Source: Pogona vitticeps (lineage: Eukaryota; Chordata; Lepidosauria; Squamata; Agamidae). From it: 64,000 nucleotides of DNA. This document shows, in pieces, positions 55,804 through 64,000 of this stretch. Within the stretch, counting starts at the first letter, position 1; every line of letters begins with the position of its first letter. The stretch covers positions 148,773,428-148,837,427 of the forward strand of contig NC_135784.1 in the NCBI RefSeq assembly GCF_051106095.1. The letters run 5' to 3'. The translations under genes and the position numbers were made by a program. The notes under the pieces are model-generated. The model had not been told where the DNA came from. It ran no database searches and saw nothing but the letters and a program-made list of their open reading frames with translations.

Positions 55804-56978
55804 TACTCATTCATTTCACACGCTGGCAAGGTTATGCTCAAAATCCTACAAGGTAGGCTTCAGCAGTATGTGGACCGAGTACTCCCAGAAGTACAAGCTG
55901 GATTTCAAAAGGGCAGAGGAACTAGGGACCAATTTGCTAACATGCGCTGGATTATGGAGAAAGCCTGAGAGTTCCATAAAACATCTACTTCTGCTTCATT
56001 GACTACGCAAAAGCCTTTGACTGTGTGGACCACAACAAACTATGGCAAGTTCTTAAAGAAATGGGAGTGCCTGACCACCTTATCTATCTCCTGAGAAATC
56101 TATATGTGGGACAGGAAGCAACTGTTAGAACTGGATATGGAACAAATGATTGGTTCAAAATTGGGAAAGGGGTACGACAAGGCTGTATATTGTCTCCCTG
56201 CTTATTTAACTTCTATGCAGAATACATCATGCGAAAGGCTGGACTGGATGAATCCCAAGCCGAAATTAAGATTGCCGCAAGAAATATCAAGAACCTCAGA
56301 TATGCTGATGATACCACTCTGATGGCAGAAAGTGAGGAGGAATTAAAGAACCTCTTAATGAGGGTGAAAGAGGAGAGCGCCAAAAATGATCTGAACCTCA
56401 ACATCAAAAAAACACAAAAAACAAACAAAAAAACCCCACTATAATCACGGCCACTGGTCCCATCACCTCCTGGCAAATAGAGGGGGAAGATACGGACGTA
56501 GTGACAGATTTTACTTTTTTGGGCTCCATGATCACTGAAGATGGTGACAGCAGCCACAAAATTAAAAGATATATTCTTCTTGGGAGGAAAGCGATGACAA
56601 ACCTAGACAGCATCTTAACAAGCAGAGACATCACCTTGCCGACAAAGGTCCCCATAGTCAAAGCTATGGTTTTTCCAGTAGCGATGTATGGAAGTGAGAG
56701 TTGGACCATAAAGAAGGCTGACCGCCAAAGAATTGATGCGTTTGAATTGTGGTGCTGGAGGAGACTCTTGAGAGTCCCCTGGATTGCAAGGTGAACAAAC
56801 CTATCCATTCTAAAGGAAATCAACCCTGAGCAAGAGGAGAAGGGGATGACAGAGGACAAGATGGTTGGACAGTGTCATTGAAGCTACCAACATGAATTTG
56901 ACCCAACTCCGGGAGGCAGTGGAAGACAGGAGGGCCTGGCGTGCTCTGGTCCATGGATTCAAATGACTAAACAACAAC
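55804..56978 (+). mobile_element. BovB (RTE-type) LINE, 5'-truncated
   Basis: Carries an open reverse transcriptase stretch at 56025-56444 with the catalytic RYADDTTLMAES (YADD at 56301-56312), NLYVGQEATVRTGYGTND and GVRQGCILSPCLFNFYAEYI. It is followed by the C-terminal AMVFPVAMYGSESWTIKKAD and FELWCWRRLLRVPW, and the 3' tail GAGGCAGTGGAAGACAGGAG ending CTAAACAACAAC. Frame changes near 55965 and 56440 show that it is dead. Better preserved than the copy at 42350. Confidence 0.9.
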
Positions 56979-57882
56979 TTTGAATTCCATAGAGCAAGGG
57001 AATAATATTATCCCCAAAATCTATAGTATAGGGGATTCCAATTAGAAAACTGGCTAGTAAGGAAGATATATACAGGACCACCCCCATCTCTTCTGTTCAT
57101 AATGGGCCTCCTCATGACATTGTTTAAGAGAGAGTCAGTGAGAGAGAGATGAGGGAAACAAAAGGGAAAAAAAGTGGTATCCAGGCCCATTTATACACAT
57201 ATGCTAATAGTTAATTCCTCACATATGGCGGGTTTTGCAAGACATGAGCTGCTGAGGCCTTGGATGAGAATCACAGAAACAAAAGGGCCCCCACAAAACT
57301 TAGGGCTTTCCTGGGAACCTATGTTGCCTTTCTTCCGTTTCCATAAGCTTACTCCAAACAAAGTCATGGCATGATACTTCAAAGGGAACTGCTGGAACAA
57401 ACAGCCTGTAGTTAATTTCCAGCTTTCATTCGCTTGCTGGCTGGTGGATGACACATAACATCATTGGAGCTATTTAAATCACAGCATAAGCACAGCAGAT
57501 ATTGTTTCTGAGGCTTTTAATTGCAATGTTTATGTTTTGCAATGTGTCGGTTCCTGTCGCCTTCAATGAACACTGAATGATCTAATCGCTGTCTCCTAAA
57601 TGAATCTATATTAGCTCCATTAGAAGAAGCCTTTAATTAAATGCACACACATATGTAGGCAAAAAAGGAGCAGGCAATATTATCTGTTAAATAACTGAAC
57701 AAAATCATATGGCGGGTGGAATCATTTCATATCACTATGCCCTGACAAGCTGAGTAGATGTTAGTCTGCATTTAGGGTTTTTTTGTTGAAGGGGGTGGTG
57801 AAATGCTTTGTTCAACCTTCAACACACACACTGAAGTTGTTATATTTACCTGTGTTTTACTGTTGTTTCCTCTTGTTTACAG

Positions 57883-57912
57883 AAAAAAACAATGGACGTT
57901 TATAGAAGAGAG
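57883..57912 (+). CDS. RGS9: RGS9 coding exon 10 (30-base microexon, GGL N-terminal helix)
   Basis: Encodes KKTMDVYRRE, aligning with human KQTVVAVKKE, just before IMYYQQ. Acceptor CTTGTTTACAG, donor GTATTT, phase 0 on both sides. Only ten residues long, between a 10.1-kb and a 1.5-kb intron. It lies at the DHEX-GGL boundary. The match to human is modest (K, T, V and the basic end plus Glu), but size, phase and position fit. Skipping it would keep the frame. Confidence 0.85.
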
Positions 57913-58416
57913 GTATTTGTTTTTCACTTCTAAAATAAATATTAATCCATGACTGCTGTCTGCGTCAATAATTGTAAATATGCACCCTCCAATAAAAGTA
58001 TCATCTTCCTGGATTTTCTATAAATGTCTTATTGTAGCATTCCACAGACTACTCTGCCACATACCCTCATATTTGTAATGTTCAAGCTAAGTTTGGGTTG
58101 ATATTTGCTTGTTTTATTTTATTGACATTTCTGTACATCAGGCCCAGCTCCAGCACTACTATCTTTTACAGCCAGAGAGTTAATATTCTTGTGATCTACA
58201 ATTAATATTTAGTCCCAGAGTGGACAACTTCCGGAAGTATAAGGGCTGTACATATCTCCAGATGTTTTGACTCTAAAAGCCACCCACATCCTGATTTTTG
58301 CTATAATTTGACATGTTTCAAGGCCTAGTGATGAGCTTTTTCATAACTAGAAGTGAGCAGTTAGTCTTCTTCATCTTTGCTTTGGCCCCCACTTCATTCT
58401 GAAGTTGTTGAAGATA

Positions 58417-58819
58417 CTGTATTTTTCCATTTATAAGATGCCCCCGTTTATAATATGCCCCCCTTTTCTAACCCCAAAATTAAGAAAATGTAGCTATGAG
58501 TATTCAGCCTCTGGGCTCAGAACACTCAGACATTATGAATTTCTGTTGCATCTGAGACTACAGGCTCCACCTCCAATGAGGTGTGCTCCAATTGGTTTGT
58601 TAAGCATCAGCTGACATCAGTTCCATAAAACTTCTGATTGGAGGAAGCTAAGTCTCTGGACTGTAGGAAGCTAAGCCTCTTGACAGAAGGAAGCCTGTTT
58701 GCAGAGGCAGTGTTTTGTTCTTTCCATGTTCTCGGCTAACATCTGTGTAAAAGACACCTCTCAATTTTAGTGTAATGATTTTAGGAAAAAAGTAGTGTCT
58801 TATACATGGAAAAATATGG
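58417..58819. mobile_element. Mariner-like MITE, 403 bp, TA TSD
   Basis: Starts CTGTATTTTTCCATTTATAA and ends TTATACATGGAAAAATATGG with TA on each side (58415-58416, 58820-58821). The terminal pattern (TATTTTTCC, then ATAAGATGC) is related to 50782-51106. Confidence 0.7.
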
Positions 58820-59239
58820 TACTTCTGTGTCTGAAGCAGACAATACTTCTTTGCTAGCCAACTTGGTAAATGATATGCTTAAATCAAAATTATTTAACAA
58901 TTAATAGTTTTTCACCCACTAATCACTTCATTTAATAGTTGCACCAGTTGTATTATATTCCTTATGTCACTTACATAACAGTTTGTGTCTAATTTCCACA
59001 ATTTACCCACATGTGAGTCTATTTCCTGAATGAGTTAAAACCACTCCTTAAATATCACACTTACTTTGAAAGCCTTGTTAGGGCCACTATAGATTGGTTC
59101 CAACTTGAAGGCACATAAAAACAACTTAATTTATAGTTCAGAAATGTGCCTTCTGGATACTTTTAGACACTTTGTATGTGTTCATGGAAAACTACTGTGA
59201 GCTTCTTGGTGGATAAAACGTCCACTCTATATAGAACAA

Positions 59240-59378
59240 TCTATCATAATCTTAGAATTGTAGAGGTGGAAGGGACCCTATGGATCATCAAGTCCAGCCC
59301 CTATCAAGGAGGCCCACTGGGGAATCAAACTCAACCTTTGACTCCATAGCCAGATACCTAAACCACTGAGCTATCCAA
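59240..59378 (-). mobile_element. tRNA-headed SINE with CR1-like tail
   Basis: On the minus strand: A box GGATAGCTCAGTGGTTTAGG, B-box region AAAGGTTGAGTTTGATTCCC, then a tail GGGTCCCTTCCACCTCTACA and ATTCTAAGATTATGATAG, which resembles a CR1 3' end. It lies 65 bases upstream of the exon 11 acceptor. Confidence 0.7.
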
Positions 59379-59443
59379 CAGTTGATAAACTCAGGTGTCT
59401 GCTCTTCTACTAACATAATAATAAAATATATTTTCATTTGTAG

Positions 59444-59505
59444 ATCATGTACTACCAGCAGGCAATCATGAAGACCAGAGTAAAATCATCTGTCTCTCTG
59501 GGAGG
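59444..59505 (+). CDS. RGS9: RGS9 coding exon 11 (GGL)
   Basis: Encodes [20 protein letters not shown] and a split Gly. Human is [20 protein letters not shown]. Acceptor TTTGTAG, donor GTAAGT; enters in phase 0, leaves in phase 2. This is the central helix of the G-gamma-like domain that binds Gbeta5, and it is nearly unchanged. Confidence 0.96.
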
Positions 59506-59587
59506 GTAAGTTCTGACATCCTTTGTGCCTGTTGTCAGATTAGTGAGGAATCCAGTGCATTCTGTGAAGTGACTGAAGAGAACCTGT

Positions 59588-59812
59588 GCGGTCTAGTGGG
59601 AAGAGGGTTATAATGGGACTTGAAAGATATAAGTGCTTGGTCCCCACTCAGCTGTGAATCTCACTGGGTGACTTCAGGACAATTACATCCTCTCAGCCTG
59701 ACCTACCTCACAGAGGTTATTGCATGGAAAAGAGAAGGAAGAGAAACATGTGATTCACCCTTTGCTAACTTTGAGGAAAGTCAGGATATAGATGTATCAA
59801 ATAAAGGATTTT
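59588..59812 (+). mobile_element. MIR-like tRNA SINE
   Basis: A degraded tRNA-like head (GCGGTCTAGTGGGAAGAGGG) is followed by a core resembling MIR/CORE-SINEs: TCTCACTGGGTGACTTCAGG, CTCTCAGCCTGACCTACCTC, ACAGAGGTTATTGCATGG. It begins about 80 bases after exon 11. Confidence 0.65.
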
Positions 59813-60063
59813 AAAAAAAAAACCATAAACATGGTAATGAGATTTTGTTTCCTATTTTTCCAACTGTGTGCAGATGTGATGTAGCTTTCTTTGTAGAGAA
59901 GAAATGTTTATAACTGGAAAAGACCAATGCTTTGAGTAATTTGCTGCTATTCCATTCTGATTATTTTTTACTTTATATATGCTGCTCATTGTATTACTCA
60001 TTGTTTTGGGGATAGTGTGTGCGTTTGCGCTGCAGCTTGCTTTAAATTATTATAAATGGTAGG

Positions 60064-60066
<3 letters not shown>

Positions 60067-60108
<42 letters not shown>
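60067..60108. repeat. (TC)n microsatellite, about 42 bp
   Basis: An uninterrupted TC dinucleotide run on the plus strand within intron 11. Long pure runs like this are usually length-variable between individuals. Confidence 0.95.
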
Positions 60109-60111
<3 letters not shown>

Positions 60112-60600
60112 ATTGAAACAAGGGCCGCTCACAGCAGCACAAGGCCCTGTTTGCATCTGCCTCACCCGTCTCCACCTCCACTTCCTTCCTAGAACAGACC
60201 TTGTGTTTGATTGATCTCTCATTTTTAAAAAGAAGATGCTTGCCTAGATCAAGCTAGAAGAAAGCTAACCATGCATCTTTCCGCCTGGCACCCAAGCTTT
60301 CCATAGAAAGCTAGCTTTTGATGTGGGAATACATTGAAAGATGAGGTTCCCTTGCCTGGACTTCAAAATGCTTACAGTCCAGGAAAGGCTAGGCCATATG
60401 GTATTCTGCGATGTGTAACTATCCTACAGTCACACGGCACTTCTACGTAGATGTTCATCATAACTATTTTGAGGCAGTCTGCAGTTCTGCTATCACACCT
60501 TTGCAACAGCATGAGCGGGCCCAGTGGAAAATTCTCAAGTGTTTGCATTTGCATAGCAGCAATTCTAGAACAGTACTCAGTATTGCAAAGTTACCAAATT

Positions 60601-60938
60601 TTTTATTTATTTATTTATTTAATTAATTTATATCCCGCCTATCTGGTCGGATGAGGACCACTCTAGGCGGCAAACAGTCATAAAATAATACAATAAAAAT
60701 GTAAATAGACAATTCTAAGTGTTAAAAACACTACATTACATTACACGATACACAAAAAAAAAACAGTAAGAAAGGAAAGAAGGGGGTCAGGGGTTATGTG
60801 ATTGGAAGGCTTGACGAAACATCCATGTCTTTAATTGCTTCTTAAAGATACCCAGCGAGGGAGCCCCGCGAATCTTAGGAGGTAGATTGTTCCAGAGGTG
60901 AGGAGCCACTGCTGAGAAGGCCCGATTTCTTGTCTGTT
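60601..60938 (-). mobile_element. L2/CR1-type LINE 3' end, antisense, next to exon 12
   Basis: The minus strand encodes [40 protein letters not shown] and QAFQ, then the 3' UTR and the structured tail (complement of TATCCCGCCTATCTGGTCGG and ACCACTCTAGGCGG) with a TTTA run. Same subfamily as 3550-4215. It stops about 90 bases before the exon 12 acceptor. Confidence 0.85.
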
Positions 60939-61026
60939 CACCATTTCCTTTATTTCCTTTCTGTTTTTTTCTGGTCAAAGCCTTGTCCATGAATGACTGT
61001 CCTGTTTTCACCTCCAATATTTTCAG

Positions 61027-61140
61027 ATTAGTGAAGTACAGTGACCAGTTCTGCTCCAATGATCCCATCATTTCAGGATGCCTCCCCAACAACCCATGGG
61101 TCTCAGACGACGTGGATTTTTGGGAGCTCAATGCAAAGCT
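61027..61140 (+). CDS. RGS9: RGS9 coding exon 12 (GGL end, NPW motif)
   Basis: Completes Gly, then [37 protein letters not shown] and a split Leu. Human is [38 protein letters not shown]. Acceptor TTTTCAG, donor GTACGT; enters in phase 2, leaves in phase 2. The NPW motif is diagnostic for GGL domains. The next exon (human VEIPTKMRVERW) is not found before 64000. LINE sequence lies close on both sides. Confidence 0.96.
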
Positions 61141-61199
61141 GTACGTACTGCATTGGTTTTACCTTTGCCAGGTAGATGGATTGTAGTTTTGTGGTGGTT

Positions 61200-62040
61200 T
61201 TATACTGCCCATCTGGCAGCCAAGGCCACTCTGGGCATTTTACAACGACTAAACAATAACAGCAACATAATCACAAAACAACTCAACAACATCCATAAAA
61301 TATAAAGGTGCAAAACAAAAATACCAGAAAATACAACAAAAAGTATAATAAAATAAAATAACATGAAGAACATGGTGGTAGATTAGATGTTGCATTATCG
61401 GAAGCACTATTGCATCAGGATGTTTTTTGATCTGGGAAGGCCTGTCTAAATAGCCAGGTTCTTAGTAGTTTTTGAAAGGTGTCCAGTTAAGGGACCCGGG
61501 GGATTTCGGGCGAAAGGCTGTTCCACAATTACGGAGCAACTGCCGAGAAGATCCAATTTCTGCTGGTAGTTTTCTGGGCCTCTCTTGGGGTCAGAACTCT
61601 CAGCCGCCTGCCTGAGATGATCTTATTGGATGGGAAGACCTGACAGGAAGGAGACACTCAGCTAGATATCGATGTCCTAAACCGTTTGGGCCCTTACAGG
61701 TTAATACCATTGCCTTGAGGCTGGAACGGAAGAGAAGAGGTAACTAGTGCAAGGCAGCCAAGGTGGGGGAAATACGCTGGTATTTTCTAACCCCATTCAG
61801 TAGTCTGGCCACCGCATTCTGGACCCGTTGCAATTTCTGTAGCAGTCCCAAGGGCAGCCCCACATAGAGGCCATTGCAGTAGTCTAATCTCGACAGCAGC
61901 CTCATATAGCTATTAAATAGCACTAGGGAGATGACTAATCCCTGTGGGACTCCACGACTGAGAGTCCACAGAGTGGACAGCATCTCCCCAAGCTGTACTC
62001 TCTGAGGACGGTCCTCCAGGAAGGACTGGAGCCAGGCCAA
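61200..62040 (-). mobile_element. L2/CR1-type LINE 3' end, antisense, just after exon 12
   Basis: The minus strand encodes MAWLQSFLEDRPQRVQLGEM, GVPQGLVISLVLFNSYMRLL and then RLDYCNGLYVGLPLGLLQKL, VQNAVARLLNGVRKY. The part between GVPQG and the C-terminal block is shortened, so the copy carries an internal deletion. The tail begins about 60 bases after the exon 12 donor. Confidence 0.8.
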
Positions 62041-62151
62041 GGTCTGACCACATTTTTTCTCCTTTTTTCGTTGCTTTTTCTTTCCTGCTTACATGTTAGA
62101 TAAGCAGGCTTATCTTGTCTTCACGAGACAGTCATGCCCATCCCTCTAAAG

Positions 62152-62610
62152 CAGGCTTGTCCAACCCGTGGCCCGAGGGCCGCATGCGGCCCAGGTCAAC
62201 TCGTAATGCGGCCCAGTGCAATTTTTAATTTTTAAAGAAATTCCAAAGTTTCAAGTTACACTGCCGGCGCTTGCGGCCGGAATGTGGCTGGGGGATGTCA
62301 CAACAGTAGAGGGGGAGAGAGGGAAGGAAGGAAGGAGTGGGAGGGGAGGGGACAGGGGGGCTGTGTGACTGCATTGCGCCGTCCCCGTCAATAGGTGGAC
62401 CCCCTCCCGGCCCCATAAAGCCACCGGAGTCAAAGCTGGCAGCCTCTGCTGTCTGAGATCACAGCTGCCAGTAAGCGCGCTTGGAGCGGGGCTGCGGAGG
62501 ACGGCTAGGACTGCCCCCCCCATGCGGCCCAAACCAAATGTATGTGCGGCCCAAACCAAATTTTCATCTTCTAATGTGGCCCAGGGAAGGTGAAAGGTTG
62601 GACACCCCTG
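62152..62610. mobile_element. hAT-like element, about 459 bp
   Basis: Terminal inverted repeats are CAGGCTTGTCCAACCCGTGG and GGTTGGACACCCCTG. The subterminal GCATGCGGCCCAGG and AATGTGGCCCAGGG pair up. The interior is GC-rich with GAAGGAAGGAAGG. I could not see a clean 8-base duplication, so the exact ends are provisional. Confidence 0.6.
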
Positions 62611-64000
62611 CAAAGGTTCTATGATACAGCAGTTTATTGCTTTCTTGCTTCCTTGGTCTAACTCTTCCCCCCCCCGCCTGCTTATGTAAAGTGGAAGAGT
62701 GGCGGGAGGGTGGAGGGAGCAGTAGGTGTGGCACCACAGGGCTCTTGCTTGGCTCTTCAGTTCTTCTTTTAAAGGGGTGGCAGAAATGAGAAAGAGCCCC
62801 GTGGCACCTTAAAGATGTACACCTTTTATTTGGCAAAAGATTCCATGCACTGTAGCTGGCTTGTTCAGATGCTGAATTCAGAGTGTTTAAGGTACAAAAT
62901 GACTCTTGGGTGGTTTTGCTACACCTCGTAACTCAGGAATTTTCTTTCAAGACATCCTTTAGAGGGATAGAAAATAGGCCATCAGAGTGATGGGATTTTC
63001 TTCTTCAGTTTCCACTCACATGTAATATGACTTTCCCTAGAAAACAGGGAGGGAAATTATGATGTGAAAGAGCCATACCTTGGACTATTACTTTTAAAAC
63101 GTAATTTGCTGCTATTGTCTTATATTTTGTTTTTAAAAGTTATATCACTATGCTCATTTATTGTGGGAGGAAGGAAGGTGTATTGGCGCTAGCCTTGCCT
63201 AATATAAAATACGGCTGACCAGGCCACAAGGACCCGCCTGCCGCTCACAGCAGCAGCACAGAACCCCGTTGGCCATTGTTTGTCCAGTCTCCGTGCACAT
63301 TTTCTTCCTGGATTAGAGAGTGACACAAGGAATCATGACACATTAGTCTCATACCAAGAAGTGTGGAAGAGCAGCAAGAGAGGGATCCCTGTGCTGGCAT
63401 GAGCAGAGTGTGATGCTTTTCAAAAAATAAAAATTCTAACTTCCACCACCACCTTGTATAGTAGTTACGATAATCAACAACAATCTCCATCTCCCAAAGA
63501 AAACATGAAATTTATGAGTAAATGATATGCAAAAGTAATAATTTTGCCTGTCAGCAAATTATTTTGCAAAATGAATTTTTATGTCCTCATTACTTCAAAC
63601 AATAACTCATCACCAATAATGTCATTAATTGCAATGGCCTGTAAAGTTGTTTGCTGTCAATGAAAATGAAAAATACCAACAGAGTGAAGCAAATCTTTGG
63701 TTAAAGTGGTCCTAACAAATGCAACAGTACATACATTGTCAGTTACTTTACTGGCCCATCTCCAGCAGCTCATTCTGACATACTAGAAAGCAAAGGAGGA
63801 AACATCTTTGCAGGCAGACCAGTTGGGTATCCATCTTGGGAGAAAAAGATTGAAAACGTAAGACTGGAAGGACAGTTTGAATCTCCCAGGAGCTGGTTTT
63901 AGAGAAGAACAGCAGCACTAATGTATAATTAAACTTTTGCAGGGTGGAAACCCCCACGAAAGCACGAGTGGAGAGATGGGCCCTTAATTTCAGTGAGCTG

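Larger units (their letters stand above)
47748..57882 (+). other. RGS9: RGS9 intron 9 (10.1 kb)
   Basis: The longest intron here. It holds a 136-base hAT MITE (47878-48013), a reversed LINE tail (about 48140-48330), a fold-back retroelement copy (49036-49274), a mariner-like MITE (50782-51106), a hAT element carrying a mariner-like MITE (51210-52000), a second hAT element of the same type (52994-53634) and a BovB LINE (55804-56978). The stretches 49400-50690, 53650-55090 and 56980-57880 show no gene; parts of the second and third look unusually free of repeats. Confidence 0.75.
57913..59443 (+). other. RGS9: RGS9 intron 10 (1.5 kb)
   Basis: Contains a mariner-like MITE (58417-58819) and a tRNA-headed SINE on the minus strand (about 59240-59378) that ends only 65 bases before exon 11. 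No other feature is recognised. Confidence 0.75.
59506..61026 (+). other. RGS9: RGS9 intron 11 (1.5 kb)
   Basis: Contains a MIR-like tRNA SINE (about 59588-59812), a (TC)n microsatellite (60067-60108) and an antisense L2/CR1 LINE tail (60601-60938) ending about 90 bases before exon 12. The stretch 60120-60590 has nothing recognised. Confidence 0.75.
8317..61140 (+). other. RGS9: RGS9 gene, 5' part (12 coding exons in window; gene runs off the right edge)
   Basis: Twelve plus-strand exons together match the N-terminal two thirds of vertebrate RGS9, a GTPase-activating protein of the R7 RGS family. The family works as a complex with Gbeta5 (through the GGL domain) and a membrane anchor, R9AP or R7BP (through DEP/DHEX). 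It shuts off transducin in photoreceptors and Gi/o signalling in striatum. Exon order, phases and GT-AG junctions are consistent throughout, giving about 285 residues up to the end of GGL. The RGS domain and C-terminus are not in the window. Assignment to RGS9 rather than RGS6, 7 or 11 rests on my recollection of the human protein: the opening [38 protein letters not shown] and the NPW motif. Introns range from 1.5 to 10.1 kb. The only lesion seen is at the end of exon 9. Confidence 0.95.
61141..64000 (+). other. RGS9: RGS9 intron 12, 5' part
   Basis: Starts with an antisense L2/CR1 LINE (about 61200-62040), then a hAT-like element (62152-62610). The last 1.4 kb, 62620-64000, has no repeat I can name and no exon. 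The stretch 63490-63720 is AT-rich and unique-looking. Confidence 0.7.

Noticed and set aside
1-64000. CRISPR array, bacterial operon or defence system
   Set aside because: No regularly spaced direct repeats, Cas-like frames or prokaryotic gene packing. The window is a vertebrate intron-rich locus.

Overview
The window looks like a piece of a squamate reptile (lizard or snake) genome. The single-copy exons are those of a vertebrate gene, and the repeats are typical of squamates: BovB (RTE-type) LINEs, L2/CR1-type LINEs, several tRNA-derived SINEs, hAT and mariner-like MITEs, and a Gmr1-like LTR element. The species cannot be fixed from sequence alone.

One host gene is present: the 5' part of RGS9 on the plus strand. 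RGS9 is the R7-family RGS protein that speeds GTP hydrolysis on transducin in photoreceptors and on Gi/o in striatum. Twelve coding exons are readable (8317-8379, 17270-17366, 25840-25890, 27955-28061, 31011-31062, 32577-32635, 39789-39865, 42158-42239, 47676-47738 or -47747, 57883-57912, 59444-59505, 61027-61140). They encode about 285 residues: start codon, DEP domain, DHEX region and the GGL domain. The RGS catalytic domain and C-terminus must lie beyond base 64000. All junctions are GT-AG, phases match throughout, and no exon carries a frameshift. The one anomaly is in exon 9: the codon just before the strong GTAAGT donor is TAG, where the human protein has Gln. A weaker in-frame GT lies 9 bases upstream and would splice the stop out.

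Layout. 1-7860 is intergenic and repeat-rich: a hAT MITE, fold-back repeats, and an L2/CR1 LINE with an internal inversion. 7880-8316 is a CpG-rich promoter leading into exon 1. Introns 1 and 2 (8.9 and 8.5 kb) hold SINEs, LINE tails and mariner-like MITEs, plus a three-level nest (SINE, then LINE, then hAT) at 18527-19659. Intron 6 holds a 5.4-kb Gmr1-like Ty3/gypsy element at 33108-38473. It has LTRs that look identical and a SCAN-like segment in Gag. Introns 8 and 9 hold two BovB LINEs and several MITEs with target-site duplications. Introns 11 and 12 hold LINEs and SINEs very close to the exons.

No second host gene, RNA gene or CRISPR array was found. The points most worth checking are the exon 9 stop/donor arrangement, the young LTR element, the fold-back retroelement copies with long target duplications, and the nested and inverted insertions.
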